Below, one piece after another: positions 56,483-64,000 of a stretch of DNA of 64,000 nt. The notes beneath the pieces were generated by a model. It was not told where the DNA came from. It worked only from the letters and a program-made list of their open reading frames with translations, and did not search any database. Positions within the stretch are counted from its first letter, which is position 1, and each line of letters starts with the position of its first letter. The position numbers were made by a program, and so were the translations under genes. Source of the stretch: Streptomyces sp. NBC_01294 (GTDB lineage Bacteria; Actinomycetota; Actinomycetes; Streptomycetales; Streptomycetaceae). The stretch covers positions 4,493,501 through 4,557,500 of the forward strand of contig NZ_CP108423.1 of the NCBI RefSeq assembly GCF_035917235.1, given 5' to 3'.

Positions 56483-57463
56483 ATGCACTTCCAGCCGACC
56501 GAGGAGCAGCGGGACCTGCGGGCGGGCGTACGGGAGCTGCTGGCGCGGCGGTACGGGCGCGAGGCGCTGCGGGCTTCGGTGGACACGGGCGTCACCGTGG
56601 ACCGGGCGCTGTGGCGGGAGCTGGGCGAGGCGGGCTTCTTCGCGCTGCGGCTTCCGGAGGCGGAGGGCGGCGTGGGGCTGGGGCTGCCGGAGGCGGTGCT
56701 CGTCTTCGAGGAGGCCGGGCGGGCCCTGCTGCCGGGGCCGCTGGTGGCCACGCACCTGGCCGCCGGGGTGGTCCCGGGGGCGGCGGCGGGGACGGCGGTG
56801 GTGACCGCCTTCGACCTGGGGGACGGCCTGGTCGCGTACCTGGGCGAGGCGGACGCGGTGCTGGGGGCGCCCGGGGTGCCCGCGGGCTCGCCGGTGCGCT
56901 CGGCGGATCCGCTGACGCCGCTGCACCGGGTGACCTCGTACGCGGACCGCTCGGCGGACGGCTCCGCGGACGGCTCGGCGGACGGCTCCGCGGACGGCTC
57001 GGCGGACGGCTCCGCGGACAGCTCCATAGGCCGTTCCTCGTACCGCTCGCAAGGGGCGCTGCTGACGGCCGCGCTCCAACTCGGGAGCGCGCTGCGGACG
57101 GTGGAGCTGGCGGTGCGGTACGCGGGGGAGCGCGAGCAGTTCGGGCAGCCGATCGGGGCGTTCCAGGCGGTCAAGCACCTGTGCGCGCAGATGCTGGTCC
57201 GGGCGGAGGTGGCCCGTACGGCGGTCTACGCGGCGGCGGTGACGCAGGACCCGGCCGAGGTGGCCGGGGCCAAGCTCCTCGCTGACGCGGCGGCCGTGCG
57301 CAACGCCCGGGACTGCCTGCAGGTGCACGGCGGGATGGGCTTCACGTGGGAGGCGGACGTGCACCTGCACCTGAAGCGGGCCTGGGTGCGGGCCGAGCAG
57401 TGGCGGACGGCGGCGGAGGCGGAGGAACTGCTCGCGGAGGAGCTGCTGGGCTCGGCGGTGTAG
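56483..57463 (+). CDS. Acyl-CoA dehydrogenase (second of a pair)
   Basis: A 326-residue, shortened acyl-CoA dehydrogenase (MHFQPTEEQRDLRAGVRELL at the start, YAGEREQFGQPIGAFQAVKH and HGGMGFTWEADVHLHLKRAW at the end). The middle beta domain is reduced and includes a SADGSADG linker encoded by 12-bp repeats (56950-57020). A partner of the preceding full-length dehydrogenase is the likely role. ATG 56483 has GAGGGG upstream; GTG 56474, overlapping the previous stop, is an alternative. Confidence 0.88.
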   Translation: MHFQPTEEQRDLRAGVRELLARRYGREALRASVDTGVTVDRALWRELGEAGFFALRLPEAEGGVGLGLPEAVLVFEEAGRALLPGPLVATHLAAGVVPGAAAGTAVVTAFDLGDGLVAYLGEADAVLGAPGVPAGSPVRSADPLTPLHRVTSYADRSADGSADGSADGSADGSADGSADSSIGRSSYRSQGALLTAALQLGSALRTVELAVRYAGEREQFGQPIGAFQAVKHLCAQMLVRAEVARTAVYAAAVTQDPAEVAGAKLLADAAAVRNARDCLQVHGGMGFTWEADVHLHLKRAWVRAEQWRTAAEAEELLAEELLGSAV

Positions 57464-57909
57464 GCGGCCGACCCCTGCGGTGTGGGCGGGCGGGCCTGCG
57501 GTGTAGGCGGCGTGGGCGGCCGGGCCCGGCGGTGTGCGGGCGGCCGAGGTCGCTCACGGTGACGGGAGGCGCGGCTGGGCACGGGACGGACAGGGTGGGA
57601 CGCATGTCCGATTACGGAGAGTTGATATCGGTTTGTGTCCTTGGCCCGACTCATTGCGGACCGGAGTCGAGGGCCTGCTCCGGTACGCTCCCACGAATGC
57701 GAGCGGTTGAGCGGCGCGAGCGTCGCACAGTATGCACCACGCCCACTCCTTCGCGCGGGAATATGCCCGAAGCGCTTGTTGTCGTGACTGTATGTCAACC
57801 ATGCTGCTCCGCAAGGGGATCACTCCCCCTGGGTTGCCGACCCGAGGTACCCCCAGGTGATCCCGTCGGTCGCGAGGCGAAGTGTCCGCCGGTTCGGATG
57901 GTGTGAGCG
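57464..57909. other. Intergenic region downstream of the dehydrogenase pair
   Basis: 446 bp. The first 90 bp are degenerate GCGGTGTGGGCGG units. The rest is less GC-rich (TTGATATCGGTTTGTGTCCT near 57622), perhaps the promoter of the RsbW-like gene. Small open frames on both strands have neither good codon bias nor ribosome binding sites, so I list none. Confidence 0.5.
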
Positions 57910-58374
57910 GTGCAGGTGCTTCAGGTTCAGCTGGAGGTAGGAGCGGATCCCGCCGAGGTCGGCCGGGCCCGCCGGTGGGCCCGGTCGCGGTTGGCGGGGT
58001 CGGGCATAGGGGACGACGAGCCGCTCGCCGAGACGCTGATCCTGCTGATCTCCGAGCTGGTCACGAACGCGGTCGTGCACACGGGTTGCCCGGCCGTGCT
58101 GCGGATGCTGTTCGGGGGGCCCGGGGTGCGGGTCGAGGTCGCCGACGCGAGCGACCGGGCGCCGAACCGCCGGCAGGCGTGCGGGGAGGACACGGGCGGG
58201 CGGGGCCTGGAGCTGGTGGACGGCCTTGCGGACCGCTGGGGCTGGCAGCGCGAGGGCGCGGGCAAACGCATCTGGTGCGAGATCGACAGGGCCGAGAAAT
58301 CGGCGTCGGACGGGGCTTCCGACGGTCCGTCGGACATTCACTCCCCGACACGGGAACCGCGCGTGTACCTCTAA
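57910..58374 (+). CDS. RsbW-like ATP-binding protein (anti-sigma HATPase)
   Basis: A 154-residue GHKL ATPase domain of the RsbW/SpoIIAB type: N-box ISELVTNAVVHTG, G1-like VEVADAS and G2 GGRGLELVDGLADRWG. Such proteins bind sigma factors or kinase partners in Streptomyces and are very numerous. No partner gene is adjacent. GTG 57910 is the first in-frame start; the Shine-Dalgarno is weak. The last 30 residues are a Ser/Asp-rich tail. Confidence 0.88.
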   Translation: MQVLQVQLEVGADPAEVGRARRWARSRLAGSGIGDDEPLAETLILLISELVTNAVVHTGCPAVLRMLFGGPGVRVEVADASDRAPNRRQACGEDTGGRGLELVDGLADRWGWQREGAGKRIWCEIDRAEKSASDGASDGPSDIHSPTREPRVYL

Positions 58375-58527
58375 CGAGGTGTTGACGTTCCGTCACATCT
58401 TGATCACCCTGGTGTGGAGCGATTCGACGCGAGGGGACGCCAAGGACAGGCCTTGACGAGTGCGGGTCGTGGGGTGGCGGCTGCCGTGCCGCGCTCGGGG
58501 CGTGCATGCGCGCCGCCGCCACCCGCA

Positions 58528-59019
58528 TTACTCCGGCGGCGGTGGCGGCAGTGGCGGCGGCAGCGGTGACAGTGGCGGCAACGGCGGCAGATCGTCCGCG
58601 AACGGCGTCTCGCCCCCGGCCCAGTCGAAGGTGAACCGCCGGCTGGACCGGTCGTGGCGGACCGCACTCCCGCACGGAGGGAGCCGGAGGTGCTGGTGGA
58701 TCCAGCCGTCGAGCGCGAGCGCGGCGACCTCGGACCGGTAGTCGGCACCGGGGTACGCGAGGGAGGCGACCTCCAGAACCAGGTACCCCCGGCCCGCCAC
58801 GCTCGCGACCAGCTCGTGGGTGTGCAGCGACATCCCGAAGGCGAGCCAGGCGGCGTCCTTCCAGTACAGCCCCTTCGCCGGCAGGCGAAGGTGGACGCTC
58901 CCGTACGCGTGCAGGGTCTGCGGGGGCGGGGAGTCCACCTGGTACGCCGCCGCGGTGATGTCGGCGGCCAGTCCCGCGCCGCCCTTCATGAACCGAAACC
59001 TGAAGGTCTCCACCGTCAC
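58528..59019 (-). CDS. Conserved hypothetical protein with proline-rich tail
   Basis: A 163-residue protein with a globular part of 120 residues (FRFRFMKGGAGLAADITAAAYQVD at the N-terminus in parts; conserved AYGSVHLRLPAKGLYWKDAAWLAFG). The tail is PPLPPLSPLPPPLPP, encoded by GGC-type repeats. It has no membrane segment. I recognise no family. Confidence 0.7.
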   Translation of the reverse strand: MTVETFRFRFMKGGAGLAADITAAAYQVDSPPPQTLHAYGSVHLRLPAKGLYWKDAAWLAFGMSLHTHELVASVAGRGYLVLEVASLAYPGADYRSEVAALALDGWIHQHLRLPPCGSAVRHDRSSRRFTFDWAGGETPFADDLPPLPPLSPLPPPLPPPPPE

Positions 59020-59127
59020 TCGCTTCCGGACGCTCCGGACGCCCCTGGTCGTGCATGTGCCCGGCAGCCCCCGCGGTTCGCCGGCCGGTGGATGGCGTTG
59101 CGCGGGGGCGGCGGGGGTGACGGGTGG

Positions 59128-59820
59128 TCAGCCGTCGGTGCAGATCACGTCGTACGGACGGCCGATCGAGATGGTCAGCTTGATGGGGTCCGTGGTGCCG
59201 GAGGGGCACTCGGCCTCCGTCTTGACGAGGCCGAGCACCTTCTGGGCGCCCGAGCCGCCGCAGGCGACCTCCTTGGCCTGGTCGGTCACGCAGTCGCCCT
59301 TGACCAGCTGGCCGCCGCCGGCGCCCGCGTCACCGGGGTGGTCGTTGGACAGGTTGCGGCCGCAGACGGTGTTGGTGGGGATGCCGCTCGACTTGCCGCC
59401 GCTGTAGGAGATGCTCACCTCGATCATCAGGTCGGTGCCCGGCGGGCACTGGATCGAGCCCGGGAGGATGCTGGCCTCCTTGATGTCGATGGCCTTGAAG
59501 GTGGCCCCGGAGTCGGAGCAGCCCGTCCGCTTGTACCCGTCGGGGGCCTTGGCCGGGTCGGGGCCGCCGCAGTCGCCGACCTTCCACGCGCTGGAGGTGT
59601 CGGACGAGGACTCGGGGGAGCCGGGGTCCTTGGCCGTGGGCTTGGCGGACGGGGACGCCGAGGTGGACGCCGTCGGCTTGGCGTCGTCCTTGCGGAACGA
59701 CTGCAGGGCGGCGTAGCCGCCGATGATGATCACGGCGAGGACGATGACGGCGATGATGTTGCCGCCCGAGCGGCGCCTGGGAGCAGGCGGCGGCGGTGGT
59801 ACCTGGTACGGGTTGGCCAT
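59128..59820 (-). CDS. LppU/SCO3897-like membrane-anchored protein
   Basis: A 230-residue protein with a Pro-rich cytoplasmic start (NPYQVPPPPPAPRRR), one membrane helix (NIIAVIVLAVIIIGGYAAL), and an extracytoplasmic region with eight cysteines in recurring VGDC/CSDSG/CPPGTD contexts. This resembles the LppU/SCO3897 family found beside actinobacterial Ser/Thr kinases, so it may be a partner or target of the kinase encoded upstream on the same strand. The function is not established. Confidence 0.75.
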   Translation of the reverse strand: MANPYQVPPPPPAPRRRSGGNIIAVIVLAVIIIGGYAALQSFRKDDAKPTASTSASPSAKPTAKDPGSPESSSDTSSAWKVGDCGGPDPAKAPDGYKRTGCSDSGATFKAIDIKEASILPGSIQCPPGTDLMIEVSISYSGGKSSGIPTNTVCGRNLSNDHPGDAGAGGGQLVKGDCVTDQAKEVACGGSGAQKVLGLVKTEAECPSGTTDPIKLTISIGRPYDVICTDG

Positions 59821-59957
59821 GCGGACTTCTCCTGCGGGGAAAGTGGTGGGGACGGGGTGTGGCGCGCGTACGGTGACGCGTCATGTCCACCTCATGGTTC
59901 CACCGGACGTGACACGGACACGACTCGGATGCGGCCGGGGTTGCCCTGCCCCTCGCC

Positions 59958-62030
59958 CTACTGGCGCTGGGGCAGGCAGTCTCCCGAGCCGATGATGACC
60001 GGTACGCCGCTGTTGCCGGTGTAGAAGCCGACGGACCACCGGGTATAGCCCCAGTTCCGGTTCGCGGTGTACTCGGCCACCAGCTTCTTGCAGAGCGTCT
60101 TCTCCGCGACGTGCTGGAAGGCTCCCTGCTGGGCACGGCTGGACAGGGCACCGTACCCGTCCCAGGCCCACACGTACGCGGCCTTCTCGACCGGGTCGAA
60201 CCCGAGGGTGACGGCGTCGTCCCGGTCGAAGGCCACCGGCCCGTTCCCTTCTGCGACTCGGGCGTCCCAGACCGTGTTGATCGCCTTGACCGTGTCGTCC
60301 GCGACGCGGATCTCGGCCTTGTCACTGCTGGGCATCTGGGCGGTCTCCATCCCGGTCTCGTCGCCCTGCCACTTCCCGGCCACCTCGCCGTGGCACCCGG
60401 TGGTGGCTTCTCCGAAGTCCAGAAGAGTCGCCGCGGGGGAGCCGTCGGCATCCTTCCCGTACACGGCGTACCGGCCGTAGGGCCACGTGGTCGGGTGTCC
60501 CTTGAGCCGGTGAGCGAGGACGGTGCAGGCTGCCATCTCCCCGGCGCGCCCGAACAGCTCCGTGTGGTCATCGGGGATCTGCGGAACCGGCCCGCTCGTC
60601 ACCATCACCGTCTGGGCCCGCCTGTTGAAGGTCACGACGGGCTCGATGTGACTGATGGCCTTTGTCGCGAGTACGGACTTCACCTGGTCCCGGATCGCCT
60701 TCTCGACCTGCTCCTCCTCCGGAGTGGCGGCCCGAGTGCTGGCTGCCCATTCGCCGTCGTGGGGCTGTGTCGTGTCGTCGGCGCGGGTGTAGGCAGGGTT
60801 CGGGATTCCGGCCAGCGGGTCGGCCGGCGCCCTGACACCCCGGGGGTCTGCGGTGGGTGTGTTCGCCTCTCCGCTCGTCCCTGCCGGGTCGGCGGCCTGG
60901 TCCGGGGCACTTGGGGACGTGCCCGAGGGCGAGCCCGAGGACGCGCCCGGAGTCTGGGCGGCGCCGGCCGTACGGTCACCGCTGCCGTTGGTGGGGAAGG
61001 CAAGGGCGCCGCCGGTGATGCCGCCGACGACGGCCGCAGCGGCGAGGACACCCGCGGCCTTGCGTCGCCAAGGCCGGCCGGGGGGCGCGGGCCAGGCGGG
61101 GTCGTCCACAGGGGGTACGCGCCACTCCTCCGCGACGAGCGCGCCGACCCGCGTCGGTTCCGGCCCCGCATCGGTGGGGAGTACCTGGGTCGACTGGTCG
61201 GAGAGGAGCAGCGAGCAGCTCTCCGCTGCGCAGATGGCGCTGATCCGGTGGCCGGGCTCCTTGGCGAGGGCCTTGGACACGACCTCCCGCAGCTCCGCGC
61301 GGATGCCGTCGAGGTCGGGGTCGCCCGACATGACGCGGAAGGCCACCACGTCCGGAGCGCCCGTGCCGAACGGGAGTCTGCCGGTGGCGGCGTAGGCGAC
61401 CAGCGCGCCCCAGGCGAACACGTCCCCGGCCGGTCCGGCGGTGCCGGTGCGGTAGTGCTCCGGGCTGATCCAGCCCGGGGTGCCCGTCATGACGCCGGTA
61501 CGGGTGACGGACGTCCCGTCGGCGGCGTGGGCGATGCCGAAGTCGAGGACGCGCGGTCCGGCCGGGCTGAGGATCACATTCTGCGGCTTCACGTCCCGAT
61601 GGATCACGCCGGCCGCGTGGATGGCGGCCAGGGCCTGGGCGGTGCCGGTGGCGAACGCGTACAGCGTGCTGCCCGTCAGCGGTCCGTGGGCGGCCAGGTG
61701 CTGGTTCAGAGTGGGACCGGGGGCGTAGGCGGTGGCCAGCCACGGGAGCTCGGCCTCCGGGTCGGCCGCCAGCAGCGGTATGAGGCAGGGGCCGCTCACC
61801 CTCGCGGAGAGCTGCACCTCCCGACGGAACCGGGCGCGGAATTCCGGGTCGTCGGCCTGTGCCGGGTGAACCACCTTGACGGCGACACGGGTTCCGTCAT
61901 CGGAAAGGGCCGCGTGGACCGTGCCCATGCCGCCGGAGCCGAGACGGCCGATGATCCGGTACGGGCCGATCCGGGTGGGATCGCCGGGGCGGGCAGGCTG
62001 GACCCGCCCGCCGGAGCCAGCCGTGTGCAC
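59958..62030 (-). CDS. Transmembrane Ser/Thr protein kinase (PknB/Hanks type)
   Basis: A 690-residue kinase. P-loop GRLGSGGMGTVHAA, VAVKVV lysine, HRDVKPQN catalytic loop, DFGIAH and the SPEH variant of the APE motif are all present, so it should be active. A membrane helix (AAGVLAAAAVVGGITGGALAF) follows near 355, then a long disordered stretch and a C-terminal extracellular domain of about 250 residues with Cys pairs and no PASTA repeats. It probably senses an external signal. GTG 62030 has AAGGAAG upstream. An LppU-like gene lies downstream. Confidence 0.92.
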   Translation of the reverse strand: MHTAGSGGRVQPARPGDPTRIGPYRIIGRLGSGGMGTVHAALSDDGTRVAVKVVHPAQADDPEFRARFRREVQLSARVSGPCLIPLLAADPEAELPWLATAYAPGPTLNQHLAAHGPLTGSTLYAFATGTAQALAAIHAAGVIHRDVKPQNVILSPAGPRVLDFGIAHAADGTSVTRTGVMTGTPGWISPEHYRTGTAGPAGDVFAWGALVAYAATGRLPFGTGAPDVVAFRVMSGDPDLDGIRAELREVVSKALAKEPGHRISAICAAESCSLLLSDQSTQVLPTDAGPEPTRVGALVAEEWRVPPVDDPAWPAPPGRPWRRKAAGVLAAAAVVGGITGGALAFPTNGSGDRTAGAAQTPGASSGSPSGTSPSAPDQAADPAGTSGEANTPTADPRGVRAPADPLAGIPNPAYTRADDTTQPHDGEWAASTRAATPEEEQVEKAIRDQVKSVLATKAISHIEPVVTFNRRAQTVMVTSGPVPQIPDDHTELFGRAGEMAACTVLAHRLKGHPTTWPYGRYAVYGKDADGSPAATLLDFGEATTGCHGEVAGKWQGDETGMETAQMPSSDKAEIRVADDTVKAINTVWDARVAEGNGPVAFDRDDAVTLGFDPVEKAAYVWAWDGYGALSSRAQQGAFQHVAEKTLCKKLVAEYTANRNWGYTRWSVGFYTGNSGVPVIIGSGDCLPQRQ

Positions 62031-62117
62031 AGAAGTTGCTTCCTTTAAAAGGTGATCAGGCAGTCAGGGGCCGTTCGTCGTAAAGCCACTGGATGGTACG
62101 AGGTCGTGCGGGTGGGT

Positions 62118-62145
62118 GCCGTGCCGTCTCACGTGACGGCACGGC
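62118..62145 (-). terminator. Terminator after the cyclase gene
   Basis: A perfect 11-bp stem GCCGTGCCGTC/GACGGCACGGC with loop TCACGT, 43 nt beyond the cyclase stop. Confidence 0.75.
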
Positions 62146-62187
62146 CCGGCAGATCCTTCGAGCGGCCCGTGGCCGTGGCGTCCGGGC

Positions 62188-63114
62188 TCAGAGGAGGGCC
62201 ACCGGGGCCACCGGGGTGCCGGTGGCGCCGACGAAGGGTTCCGGCATGGCGGAGAGGAGGAAGGCGTAACGGTTTTCTTCTGCACAGGCTGTGGACAACT
62301 TTTCGAGGTTCCAGTTCTGGCCCTGGTGCATGCCCATCTCGACGAGGTCGAGGGCGTGGACCGGCAGCCAGAGGTTGTCGATCTCCGGCGGGAAGATCTC
62401 GAAGGTGAGGGTGTCGTTCGCGACGGCCGCCACGTCGCGGGCGTGGAACCACTCCGGGGTGCGGACCGAGAGGCCGGGGGACGGGAAGCCGTAGCCGTGC
62501 TTGTCGCCCGCCAGGTAGACCTGGATCTGGCCGGTGCGGACCAGGACGATGTCGCCGGGGCGGACCGTGACCCCGCCGAACTCCTCCGCCTCCGCGAGGT
62601 CTTCCGGGGTCACCGCGTGGCTCCCCTCCAGCCGGTCCAGGCCCTTCGCGCGGGCGACGTCGAGCAGGACGCCGCGCGAGACGATGGGGCCGGCCTTGTC
62701 GATGCCGCTGAACTCGGCGCGGCCGTGCGCGGTGATGGTGCCGGCCGGGCGGCCGTTGTAGATCTTCCCCGAGTGTGAGACGTGGGTGAGGGCGTCCCAG
62801 TGGGTGCCCGCCTGGAGTCCCATGCTCACGGCGTCGTCGCTGCAGGCCACGGTGCCCGGGCCGAAGATCTCCTGGTTGATCTGCACCATCGTGTGCAGCG
62901 GGTTGATCCGGCCGGGGATCATGCCGACCTGGACGCCGTCCTCCTTGAGCGGGAGGGCCAGCGGGATGCGGCGGCCGGTGCGGATCTCCGCGGCGGCGCC
63001 CCGGACGACCTCGTCCGTGATCAGGTTCAGGGTGCCGATCTCGTCGTCGGCCCCCCAGCGTCCCCAGTTGTTGACGCGCTTGGCGATGTCGTGGAACTCG
63101 GCGGGCAGGGTCAT
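62188..63114 (-). CDS. Cyclase-family protein (kynurenine formamidase-like fold)
   Basis: A 308-residue metal-dependent hydrolase of the cyclase superfamily. The metal motif is GTHWDALTHVSH (HxxxD..H). A further GDIVLVRTGQ and the C-terminal half follow the family. Members act on amides, lactones or polyketide-like rings. Its place opposite an SDR gene, and the operator shared with the acyl-CoA ligase/amidohydrolase locus, link it to that catabolic pathway. ATG 63114 is the start; the 3' end is followed by a strong hairpin. Confidence 0.88.
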   Translation of the reverse strand: MTLPAEFHDIAKRVNNWGRWGADDEIGTLNLITDEVVRGAAAEIRTGRRIPLALPLKEDGVQVGMIPGRINPLHTMVQINQEIFGPGTVACSDDAVSMGLQAGTHWDALTHVSHSGKIYNGRPAGTITAHGRAEFSGIDKAGPIVSRGVLLDVARAKGLDRLEGSHAVTPEDLAEAEEFGGVTVRPGDIVLVRTGQIQVYLAGDKHGYGFPSPGLSVRTPEWFHARDVAAVANDTLTFEIFPPEIDNLWLPVHALDLVEMGMHQGQNWNLEKLSTACAEENRYAFLLSAMPEPFVGATGTPVAPVALL

Positions 63115-63190
63115 GGGCGTCGACAGCTCCTTGCGTCTTGCGTGGATGCGGCAACGAGGGCTTGTGCAGGTGCGTCTGACTACCCATAGA

Positions 63191-63209
63191 ATCTAACGGT
63201 CCGTCAGAA
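63191..63209. promoter_or_regulatory. Operator C (palindrome), cyclase/SDR promoter
   Basis: ATCTAACGGTCCGTCAGAA matches the consensus ATCTGACGGTCCGTCAGAT at 17 of 19 positions. It is 21-39 bp upstream of the SDR start, in the divergent gap of 115 bp. Confidence 0.7.
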
Positions 63210-63229
63210 ATCGCGGGAAGGGGCCGGAC

Positions 63230-64000
63230 GTGGGGAACTTCTTGGCAGGCAAGGTCGTCGCCGTCACCGGCGCCGGCCGGGGCATCGGGCGGGCCGTGGC
63301 ACTCGCCGCGGCCGCCGAGGGCGCCAAGGTCGTCGTCAACGACTACGGGGTGGGGATCGAGGGCGGCGAGCCGACCAGCGCAATCGCCGACGGCGTGGTG
63401 AAGGAGATCCAGGCCGCGGGCGGCGAGGCCGTCGCCGTCGCCGACGACATCTCCACCATGGCGGGCGGCCAGCGCATCGTCGACACCGCCCTCGCCCGGT
63501 ACGGGCGCATCGACGGCGTCGTGTGCGTGGCCGGCATCCTGCGCGAACGGATGCTCTTCAACATGAGCGAGGAGGAGTGGGACCCCGTCGTCGCCACCCA
63601 CCTCAAGGGCACCTTCACCGTCTTCCGCGCCGCCTCCGCCGTCATGCGCAGGCAGGGCTCGGGCACCCTGATCGGCTTCACCAGCGGCAACCACCAGGGC
63701 TCGGTCGCCCAGGCCAACTACAGCGCGGCCAAGGGCGGGATCATCTCCCTCGTACGGTCCGCCGCGCTCGGCCTGGCCAAGTACGGGGTCACGGCCAACG
63801 CCGTCGCACCCGTCGCCCGCACCCGCATGTCCGCGAACGTGCCCATGGAGCTCAAGGAGATCGGCGAGCCCGAGGACGTGGCGGCGCTCGTCACCTACCT
63901 GCTCAGCGACAAGGCCGTGGCCGTCGCCGGCGAGAAGATCACCGGGCAGGTCTACACGATCGCCGGACCGAAGATCGCCGTCTGGGCGCAGCCGCGCGAG
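63230..64000 (+). CDS. SDR-family oxidoreductase, 3' end outside the window
   Basis: 257 residues are visible, and the frame stays open to the window edge. TGAGRGIG is the NAD(P) motif and YSAAKGG contains the catalytic Tyr-x3-Lys; both are intact. The sequence resembles 3-hydroxyacyl-CoA dehydrogenases (FabG/HSD17B type), fitting the second oxidation step of a beta-oxidation-like route. GTG 63230 follows GGGAAGGGG. It diverges from the cyclase gene and is probably controlled by operator C. Confidence 0.9.
   Translation, partial: MGNFLAGKVVAVTGAGRGIGRAVALAAAAEGAKVVVNDYGVGIEGGEPTSAIADGVVKEIQAAGGEAVAVADDISTMAGGQRIVDTALARYGRIDGVVCVAGILRERMLFNMSEEEWDPVVATHLKGTFTVFRAASAVMRRQGSGTLIGFTSGNHQGSVAQANYSAAKGGIISLVRSAALGLAKYGVTANAVAPVARTRMSANVPMELKEIGEPEDVAALVTYLLSDKAVAVAGEKITGQVYTIAGPKIAVWAQPRE

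Noticed and set aside
57604..57906. Small plus-strand frame starting MSDYGELISV
   Set aside because: Codon third positions are not GC-biased like real genes here; no Shine-Dalgarno or motif.

Overview
This is chromosomal DNA of a Streptomyces or a very close relative. The evidence is the very high G+C (about 72%), strong third-position GC bias, many GTG starts, and overlapping ATGA/GTGA stop-start junctions. Several recognisable genes (serC, citrate synthase next to pdxH, a UPF0309 SIS protein next to a DmdR1-type DtxR regulator, purU) occur, as far as I remember, in the same order in the core of the S. coelicolor chromosome. I count about 57 protein genes. I saw no tRNA or rRNA, no CRISPR array, no prophage and no secondary-metabolite core genes.

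Layout. 1-5.5 kb: a 5'-truncated gene, an SGNH hydrolase, a sacsin-type GHKL ATPase and serC. 5.5-16 kb: a large FAD/Fe-S oxidoreductase, a drug/metabolite exporter, a small DUF1801 gene, an epimerase-ECF41 sigma operon with its own promoter, an AraC-VOC pair, and a UvrA-like ABC ATPase. 16-27.7 kb: a CocE-type hydrolase, then an acyl-CoA catabolic operon (DinB-like protein, AtuA, acyl-CoA carboxylase beta and alpha, acyl-CoA dehydrogenase, enoyl-CoA hydratase, TetR) behind a 39-bp palindrome. 28-38.7 kb: citrate synthase, pdxH, an intact RNA-guided nuclease gene of the IscB (OMEGA) class with a structured upstream region, a PAS protein, a serine hydrolase, the SIS protein, the DtxR/DmdR1 regulator, and an alpha/beta hydrolase behind a LexA-like box. 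38.8-51.6 kb: a two-gene ABC exporter, a prim-pol protein, a TPR regulator, a proline-rich membrane protein, a substrate-binding lipoprotein, purU, an EF-hand protein and a sigma/anti-sigma pair. 52.2-57.5 and 62.1-64 kb: a second acyl-CoA catabolic locus (acyl-CoA ligase, amidohydrolase, two acyl-CoA dehydrogenases; cyclase and SDR). It is split by an RsbW-like ATPase, an LppU-like protein and a Ser/Thr kinase. Three near-identical palindromes in two divergent promoters tie the two halves into one probable regulon.

Two features stand out. First, the IscB gene at 30.3-31.7 kb has all recognisable PLMP, RuvC and HNH motifs and lies next to hairpins with UUCG and GUGA tetraloops, as expected of an omegaRNA/HEARO. 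Second, a dispersed, partly palindromic repeat with core GCCGGCGTTTGAGGCGCGGG occurs about ten times. Most copies lie between genes, but copies have also been built in frame into two enzyme genes, and a pair of copies caps a roughly 435-bp imperfect palindrome inside the acyl-CoA operon.
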